From NCBI GenBank assembly GCA_963703175.1, contig OY969794.1:1426001-1490000 (forward strand): 64,000 nucleotides of DNA, read 5' to 3'. Position 1 is the stretch's first letter. Every line of letters starts with the position of its first letter. The notes beneath the pieces were generated by a model. That model did no database searches. It saw nothing but the letters and a program-made list of their open reading frames with translations, and had not been told where the DNA came from. The stretch is from VRUE01 sp963703175 (GTDB taxonomy: Bacteria; Actinomycetota; Thermoleophilia; Solirubrobacterales; 70-9). Of the stretch, positions 59,336 through 64,000 are shown piece after piece. The position numbers and the translations under genes are program-made.

Positions 59336-59391
59336 GGCTTGACGATGGCTTCGACCGAGTTGACGCCCACCTGCGAGCAATACGCAGCGAG

Positions 59392-59634
59392 GTGAGCTCG
59401 CTTCGCGCTGAAACGACCGAGCGCTTCGATCAGCTCGAAGTCCGATTCAGCCGGCAGGAGATCCGGGCCGAGCGCCTTGACGCTCGCTTCGAGAATTTCG
59501 ACGAGCGTTTCAATGGCTTCGAACACCGATTCGACCGATTCGAAGACCGTTTTGACAGGTGGCAGCGAATCACGGTGTCGATTCTCGGGGGACTGGTCGT
59601 CGCCCTACTCACCTTCGTCCTCAGCCATATGTAG
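59392..59634 (+). CDS. coiled-coil, tail-anchored small membrane protein (possibly 5'-truncated)
   Basis: 80 residues from GTG 59392, the only usual start in the frame. Dense heptads (ERFDQLEVRFSRQEIRAERLDARFENFDERFNGFEHRFDRFEDRFDRW) are followed by one C-terminal membrane helix (ITVSILGGLVVALLTFVLSH). Upstream in frame, 59335-59391 still reads as coiled coil (ERLDDGFDRVDAHLRAIRSEV), matching the opening of the 30818 product, but no start codon precedes it. The original start was probably lost at the junction with the MFS remnant. Confidence 0.65.
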   Translation: MSSLRAETTERFDQLEVRFSRQEIRAERLDARFENFDERFNGFEHRFDRFEDRFDRWQRITVSILGGLVVALLTFVLSHM

Positions 59635-60207
59635 TTAGGGAGAGAGCATCCTTACGGTCCAGCCGTCGCCGTCGCGCTCGAAGAGGCGCCGCTCGTGGAT
59701 CCGGTCGGAGGATTCGCTCCAGAGCTCGATCGCTTGCGGCCGGACTCGCAGGGCGCCCCAATCCGGAGGGCAGACTGGTGCCGTCTCCTGGACCTCGGCG
59801 AGGTGCGAGAGCCTGGCTCGCAGAGGCTCGAGGTCCTCGATCGGCTCACCCTGACGAGAGACGGTGGTCTGCAACTGGTGGAGAAGGTCGCGCTGGTCGA
59901 ACAGTTCCTCGGCCAGGGCGCGCTCGGCGATCTCGGCCTTGCCGACGATGTGAACCTGTCGACCCAGAGATGGCCAGTGAAAGAGAAGGGCGACGTACGG
60001 ATTGGCCTCGATCTCCCTCGCCTTGCGCGTCCAGAGGGCGCTGGTGAAGACGAGCGCGCCGTGGTCTAACCGCTTCAAGTTGACCATCCGCGCCGAAGGG
60101 CGCCCCCCATCGCCGACAGTAATGAAGGCCACCGCGCCAGGCTGTGGCAGCCCGGCCTCCCGCGCCTCCTCTATCCAAGTTCGCAGCTCAACCAACGGCT
60201 CGGTCAT
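59635..60207 (-). CDS. pdxH: pyridoxamine 5'-phosphate oxidase
   Basis: 190 residues from ATG 60207. FMN-binding split-barrel motifs: RMVNLKRLDHGALVFTS, RKAREIEANPYVALLFHWPSLGRQVHIVGKAE and the C-terminal RIHERRLFERDGDGWTVRMLSP, in which the Arg and His contact the substrate. Makes pyridoxal phosphate from the amine or alcohol form, using FMN and oxygen. It overlaps the methyltransferase stop by 4 nt (ATGA) and ends the cupin/methyltransferase/pdxH operon. Confidence 0.92.
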   Translation of the reverse strand: MTEPLVELRTWIEEAREAGLPQPGAVAFITVGDGGRPSARMVNLKRLDHGALVFTSALWTRKAREIEANPYVALLFHWPSLGRQVHIVGKAEIAERALAEELFDQRDLLHQLQTTVSRQGEPIEDLEPLRARLSHLAEVQETAPVCPPDWGALRVRPQAIELWSESSDRIHERRLFERDGDGWTVRMLSP

Positions 60208-60815
60208 TTCACCGCCACCACAAGCGCCAGCTCGAGCCACTTGAAGTGGCATTCGACCTCGGCGAAGGCGACGTCGCGCAGCCACTGCAGCTGCTCAGTA
60301 AGCCCGGCGAGGCGATCGGTCGGGTCGTCCTCGGTTCGCCCGATCTCGCGGCGGAAGCGCTCATGGAGTTGGGGTGATGCCGAGCTGACCAGGTCGAGGT
60401 TGGCAAAGACACCTCCGGGCGTGAGCAACGCGTGAATCTCGCTGAAGAGCTCGCGCTTGCGCTCGTCCTCCAGGTGGTGGATTGCCAGGCCGGAGACGAC
60501 AGCGTCGAGCGGTCCGGACTCGATCAAGGGCTGGCCAAAGTCATGGGCGCGAAGCTCAACCAGCGGGTCGTCGCCGAATCGTTCTGCGGCACGAGCCAGC
60601 ATCGGTTCGGAAGAGTCAATGCCGATTGCCTTCGCCTCCGGGTGACGGCTGTGGACCAGCGCCAGCATGCGACCGTCGCCGGTGCCGAGGTCGAGGAAGC
60701 GCTCGACCCGTGCCGGCAGCGCCTCAAGCAGCATCTCCTCGGCCGTCAGTCGGTGCGGTATCTCTCGCGAGAGATACTCCGCTACCCGCTCGGGCTGTGA
60801 CCACTCGCTCGCCAC
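60204..60815 (-). CDS. class I SAM-dependent methyltransferase
   Basis: 203 residues from GTG 60815, which has GAGGA about 8 nt upstream. Motif I FLDLGTGDGRM near residue 42, acidic post-I IGIDSSEP, then AVVSGLAIHHLEDE and LLTPGGVFANLDLV. A Ubi/Tam-like small-molecule methyltransferase, substrate unknown. It lies 4 nt after the cupin gene and overlaps pdxH, so it is co-transcribed with both. Confidence 0.88.
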   Translation of the reverse strand: MASEWSQPERVAEYLSREIPHRLTAEEMLLEALPARVERFLDLGTGDGRMLALVHSRHPEAKAIGIDSSEPMLARAAERFGDDPLVELRAHDFGQPLIESGPLDAVVSGLAIHHLEDERKRELFSEIHALLTPGGVFANLDLVSSASPQLHERFRREIGRTEDDPTDRLAGLTEQLQWLRDVAFAEVECHFKWLELALVVAVK

Positions 60816-60819
60816 CGGG

Positions 60820-61299
60820 TCATTCCTCTTCAGGGCGCTCTCCCTCGAAGTAGTCGACCCCGTCGCTCCGACGGAAGAAGCCGCGCAGGCCACCGCCGCG
60901 CGGCAGGCGCTCGCCGACGCCGATCTTGTCGGAGTCGGGATAGACGACGACGTCGGGCCGGCCGTGGCTGGAGACGGCGAGGAAGGTCGCGGTCTCCTCG
61001 CTGCGGTTGAGGATCTGGTGCGCTCCCTCCTCGCCGAGCCCGAAGTGGACCACCTCACCCTCCTCCAGCTCGCGGACTCCCTCGGGCGTTCGCAGACTCG
61101 GACGGCCCGAGAGCACGATCACGATCTCCTCGTCGGCGTAGTGGAAGTGGTACGGGTAGGCGGCCTCACCGGCCGGTAATTCCCAGAGGCTCGCGCCGAC
61201 CAACTCACTACCGAGCTCGTAGCCGATTCGCGCCCGCTTCGATCGAAAGCCCGGCGGCCGCTCGCCGTCCTCGAATTCGGGCTTGTAGATGTTGGCCAT
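60820..61299 (-). CDS. cupin domain protein
   Basis: 159 residues, ATG 61299. Cupin motif 1 region YPYHFHYADEEIVIVLSGRPSLRTPEG and motif 2 EGEVVHFGLGEEGAHQILNRSEETATFLAVSS supply His residues for one metal site. The C-terminus YPDSDKIGVGERLPRGG..GVDYFEGE is as in mannose-6-phosphate isomerase-like cupins. Likely a small sugar- or ligand-binding or isomerase protein. First gene of the operon with methyltransferase and pdxH; divergent from ohr. Confidence 0.87.
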   Translation of the reverse strand: MANIYKPEFEDGERPPGFRSKRARIGYELGSELVGASLWELPAGEAAYPYHFHYADEEIVIVLSGRPSLRTPEGVRELEEGEVVHFGLGEEGAHQILNRSEETATFLAVSSHGRPDVVVYPDSDKIGVGERLPRGGGLRGFFRRSDGVDYFEGERPEEE

Positions 61300-61333
61300 G
61301 AGCGGGAAGGGTAGAGCGACTACGCTTGGATCG

Positions 61334-61771
61334 ATGGGGAAGGTCCTCTACACGGCCGCGGCGCACGTGACCGGCGGCAGGGTGGCCGGCCACGGCCGTA
61401 CCTCCGACGGAGTGTTGGAGGTCGATCTGCGCGTCGCGCCGGAGCTGGGCGGGGAGGAGCCCGGGACCAACCCCGAGCAGCTCTTCGCAATTGGCTACGC
61501 GGCCTGTTTCGAGAACGCGATGCTCGCTGTCGCCCGGCGCAAGAAGCTCGAGGTGGGAGACGTCGAGATCGACTCCAAGGTGATGCTGGTCAGCGCCGAG
61601 GAGCGCAGCTTCACGATCGCGGTCGAGCTGGTGGTGACGCTGCCTTCGGTAGAGGGCGAGGACGCGGTCGAGCTGGTCCGCGCGGCGCACAAGGTCTGCC
61701 CCTACTCGAACGCGACTAGGGGCAACATTGATGTGACATTGAGCGCCAACGGCGTCCCAGTCGAAGCCTGA
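61334..61771 (+). CDS. ohr: organic hydroperoxide resistance protein (OsmC/Ohr family)
   Basis: 145 residues from ATG 61334 (MGKVLYTAAAHVTGGRVAGHG); an upstream ATG at 61289 is within the cupin gene. Ohr motifs: GTNPEQLFAIGYAACFENAM with the peroxidatic Cys, and AAHKVCPYSNATRGNIDV with the second Cys. Reduces organic hydroperoxides using a dithiol. Length is typical of the Ohr branch. Divergent from the cupin operon with a short gap, so a shared regulatory region is likely; no OhrR was found nearby. Confidence 0.92.
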   Translation: MGKVLYTAAAHVTGGRVAGHGRTSDGVLEVDLRVAPELGGEEPGTNPEQLFAIGYAACFENAMLAVARRKKLEVGDVEIDSKVMLVSAEERSFTIAVELVVTLPSVEGEDAVELVRAAHKVCPYSNATRGNIDVTLSANGVPVEA

Positions 61772-61816
61772 GCCGTCCCCGCGCGCTGCGAGGATTGCCG
61801 CCTCGCCGCGACGCCG

Positions 61817-62389
61817 ATGGAGGCCCACAGATCATATGAGCGCTTCGAGCAGGGGCACGAGATAGCGACCGGCGAGCCCGGTCATCTCGGGCCGCACTAC
61901 GGACGCAATGTGGCGATGATCGTCGCCCTGATGGCGGCCTTCCTCGCCATCTCCGTGTTCCTCTCCAACGAGGCGGTGAAGGAGGTCATTACCGGTGAGA
62001 CCCATCGCGCCGAGGCCTCCGCACGACTGGAGAGCAACCGCGTGCAAATCGACATCGCCAAGGGGAACTCGGTGCTGCTGCGAACTCTCGCCGCCGGGGA
62101 TTCGCAGCAGCGCGCCGCCGCGGCTGTGGCTGAACGACACGAGGCGCGAATCGTTCGAGAGCTCGCCCCGGCAGACGCTCGGCTCAACGACGAGATCCAC
62201 ACTTACGAAGACCATGTCGACCACGCGAACATTCAGCACGTCTACTACGAGTTGGGAGAGGTGGGGCTCCAGGTCGGGATCGTCCTCGCTTCGGTTTCGA
62301 TCATCACCCGCCGGCGCTGGCTCCTGGGCGCCGGTGGCGCCGCCGCAACCGCCGGGGTCGTCTTGCTGCTGCTCGGCCTGCTGGTTTAG
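61817..62389 (+). CDS. DUF4337-like membrane protein
   Basis: 190 residues, ATG 61817. One membrane segment near residues 32-50, a long charged helical middle with QQRAAAAVAERHEAR, and two C-terminal hydrophobic segments (VGLQVGIVLASVSIITRRRWLLGAGGAAATAGVVLLLLGLLV). Matches the DUF4337 pattern, membrane proteins of unknown function. Follows ohr after 45 nt. Confidence 0.75.
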   Translation: MEAHRSYERFEQGHEIATGEPGHLGPHYGRNVAMIVALMAAFLAISVFLSNEAVKEVITGETHRAEASARLESNRVQIDIAKGNSVLLRTLAAGDSQQRAAAAVAERHEARIVRELAPADARLNDEIHTYEDHVDHANIQHVYYELGEVGLQVGIVLASVSIITRRRWLLGAGGAAATAGVVLLLLGLLV

Positions 62390-62421
62390 GCAGGACCGTC
62401 AATAAAGGCGTACGTCGGCCA

Positions 62422-63708
62422 TTGACGAATAGAGCTGCTGCCTTGAAGTCCCGACGCTCAAACCACTGGCCACTAGCTCTCGCGACCGTAGTCGCGATTG
62501 CTCTTGCGATGCCGGTCGTGGCGAACGCCTCCCCCCAGCGCGCCCAGCGCGCGATCGTCGGCGTAACCACGGTCAAGGTCGGCGCGCCGGGAAACCCGTC
62601 GGTGGGAATCGTCCCGTTCACCGACGCCATCTACAAGTCCTGCGCGGAAGCCGCCGAATCGAAACCGGCCTGCCAGACCGTCGGCGGCGTCGGCTACGGC
62701 TACGGCATCGGCATGCTCGAGGTGACGGTCGGCCAGTGGGTGAAGTTCCTCAATACCGTCGACCCGGCCGGGCGCGACAAGCACGATCTATACGACCCGA
62801 GCCAGACCCCGGCCCTATGGCCGAAGTACGGCCAGGTCGACGAGTCGTCCCGCACTCGCATGGGGCGCCACTACTCGGTGGGCTATCCGGACTGGGCGGA
62901 TAAGCCCTACGGCTTCGCCAACTTCCTTCGCGCCGCCCGCTTCGTCAACTCGCTCTACAACGGCCAGGTGCTCTCCAAGCGTGCTGGCGTCAACGACGGC
63001 TTCCCCTTCGTCACCTACCGGGTGCGGCTCTCGCGCAACACCGAGCGTGGGATGTACGACCTGGCGAGCCACAAGCGCAGCGGCGCGACCCGAGCCCACA
63101 AGCGCGGCTTCGTCGTCCCCAGCCAGGACGAGTGGATCAAGGCCGCCTACTATGACCCGAGCGGCGCCGGCACCTACTCCTACTGGAAGTACCCGACCAA
63201 CCCCGGCGTGTTCGGCAACGAATCGCAAGTCCCCGCCCCGAGCGTGCTCGATCCCACCAGCGGCGACGTGACCAACTCTTCAACTCAGCCGCTGGCGACG
63301 TACTACAACGAAGAAAAGCCGGCACCGAGCTGGTGCCCCGGCGGAGTGGAAGCGAGCATCTGCTCGAGCGTCAACCCCTTCGGGATCGACCCCACCGCCT
63401 ACGCCAAGCTCTACAAAGGCAGTCTTGGCACCGTCGGCCAGGCGCGGACCCGCTCGCCCTGGGGCACCCTCGACCAGGGCGGCAACGCGGTCGAGTGGAC
63501 CGACACGATCACCCCACCGCCCTCAGGCCGCAACGACGGCCGGGTCTGGCGGCGCCTGCACGGCGGCATCTCCAACTCCACCGCTTACCAGATGTGGATA
63601 TCGGCGGTCGGTCTGCAGCCGCAATACAACAAGTTCTACGACCTCACCTACCCCTGGCTGGGATTCCGCATCGGCGTGGTCGGCGACCTTCAGGTCGACA
63701 AGCCCTAG
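62422..63708 (+). CDS. secreted SUMF1/formylglycine-generating-enzyme-like protein
   Basis: 428 residues from TTG 62422, the first start in frame; the signal segment is HWPLALATVVAIALAMPVVANA (cut near residue 37). The FGE-type fold is visible in GIGMLEVTVGQWVKFLNTVDP, RVRLSRNTERG, VPSQDEWIKAAYYDPSG, TLDQGGNAVEWTD and a C-terminal LGFRIGV. Secreted members include EgtB/PvdO-like and other non-heme or copper proteins; the paired Cys of true FGE were not clearly identified. No sulfatase gene is nearby. The stop overlaps the stop of the convergent methyltransferase gene. Confidence 0.78.
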   Translation: MTNRAAALKSRRSNHWPLALATVVAIALAMPVVANASPQRAQRAIVGVTTVKVGAPGNPSVGIVPFTDAIYKSCAEAAESKPACQTVGGVGYGYGIGMLEVTVGQWVKFLNTVDPAGRDKHDLYDPSQTPALWPKYGQVDESSRTRMGRHYSVGYPDWADKPYGFANFLRAARFVNSLYNGQVLSKRAGVNDGFPFVTYRVRLSRNTERGMYDLASHKRSGATRAHKRGFVVPSQDEWIKAAYYDPSGAGTYSYWKYPTNPGVFGNESQVPAPSVLDPTSGDVTNSSTQPLATYYNEEKPAPSWCPGGVEASICSSVNPFGIDPTAYAKLYKGSLGTVGQARTRSPWGTLDQGGNAVEWTDTITPPPSGRNDGRVWRRLHGGISNSTAYQMWISAVGLQPQYNKFYDLTYPWLGFRIGVVGDLQVDKP

Positions 63709-64000
63709 TCGCCGGCAGGGCGGCCGACGGCGATCGCCCAGCGCTGGGTGAAGTACAGCTCGCCGTCGCGGCGCTGCGGGCGCATCCCGGTCGGCGTTCC
63801 GCCTGAAAGCTCTTCTTCGAGTTCTTCGCGCAGCTGAGTGCGGACCTCTTCCGCTGGTTGGGACTGGTCGAGCCAACGCTCCAGCGGCAGCGGCTGGTCG
63901 CGTTCGACGAAATGGGCAATCTCCAGGCCGGCTTCCTTGATCGTCGCCCGCAGCTCCTCGACGGTGAGGCCGCGGGTGTGGGAGGGATCGCGCAGCCGCT
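63705..64000 (-). CDS. SAM-dependent methyltransferase, C-terminal part
   Basis: Partial gene on minus, running off the right edge; stop TAG at 63705-63707. The visible ~97 residues (RDPSHTRGLTVEELRATIKEAGLEIAHFVERDQPLPLERWLDQSQ, then GMRPQRRDGELYFTQRWAIAVGR) have the C-terminal form of UbiE-like methyltransferases. The substrate is unknown. The stop codons of this gene and the SUMF1-like gene share CTAG. Confidence 0.7.
   Translation of the reverse strand, partial: RLRDPSHTRGLTVEELRATIKEAGLEIAHFVERDQPLPLERWLDQSQPAEEVRTQLREELEEELSGGTPTGMRPQRRDGELYFTQRWAIAVGRPAGD

Noticed and set aside
58972..59526. 184-codon minus-strand frame after the vWA gene
   Set aside because: Its Arg-rich C-terminal half is out of frame with the real exporter remnant, and its N-terminal half is complementary to the coiled-coil gene.

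Overview
The window is GC-rich, densely coded bacterial chromosome. Frequent GTG/TTG starts, ATGA/GTGA start-stop overlaps, an actinobacterial SOS box (CGAAC-N4-GTTCG), an ImuB-like/DUF6504/DnaE2 cassette, many TetR regulators and giant secreted NHL/Fn3/PD40-type proteins point to Actinomycetota, most likely class Thermoleophilia (Solirubrobacterales). This placement is inferred from gene content; no rRNA or tRNA gene was seen.

Layout. 1-77: 5' end of a DedA gene. 136-11800: cell-surface polysaccharide locus (CapD/WbpM-like dehydratase, LytR C-terminal-domain protein, FlgD-Ig-like protein, Wzy/ligase, Wzx-like flippase, three glycosyltransferases, a sugar phosphotransferase, two acyltransferases). 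11889-15993: DUF3105 protein, alpha/beta hydrolase, metF, sugar porter. 16052-17119: candidate structured RNA and a crotonase. 17239-23043: seven consecutive TetR genes carrying eight TetR domains, one gene being a two-TetR fusion. 23390-30207: two very large exported proteins behind a promoter region rich in GGAAC motifs, followed by another TetR. 31055-33492: tyrosinase operon with a separate C-terminal-domain protein, a 56-residue membrane protein and an endonuclease/exonuclease/phosphatase protein. 33622-38020: SOS-controlled mutagenesis operon with a truncated ImuB. 38091-44932: GDSL hydrolase, HxlR/MFS pair, VOC protein, DrrAB-like ABC exporter with a divergent MarR gene and a perfect 27-bp dyad between them. 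44992-50890: hydrolase-adenylate cyclase fusion, NmrA/SigJ-like/membrane operon, BacA-like protein, hydrolase, DUF5996. 51211-53649: a duplicated winged-helix regulator, a 19-residue peptide gene with a strong ribosome binding site, and two small winged-helix proteins. 53651-64000: DUF4235, lipoprotein, EamA-like transporter, zinc-ribbon protein/DEAD helicase, RibD-like reductase, vWA protein, an MFS gene remnant, cupin/methyltransferase/pdxH operon, Ohr, DUF4337, a secreted SUMF1-like protein and the 3' end of a methyltransferase gene.

The strongest unusual signal is a set of long perfect inverted repeats. Three copies (6412-6524, 17122-17234, 38969-39084) share two conserved inner motifs, all lie between convergent genes, and have 20-21 bp outer arms whose sequence differs between copies but always stays perfectly complementary. 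A divergent member of exactly 102 nt lies in frame inside the Wzy/ligase gene. Other long palindromes lie in frame inside the FemAB-like gene and twice in dnaE2, and at several gene ends. The second candidate system is the winged-helix/19-residue peptide locus.
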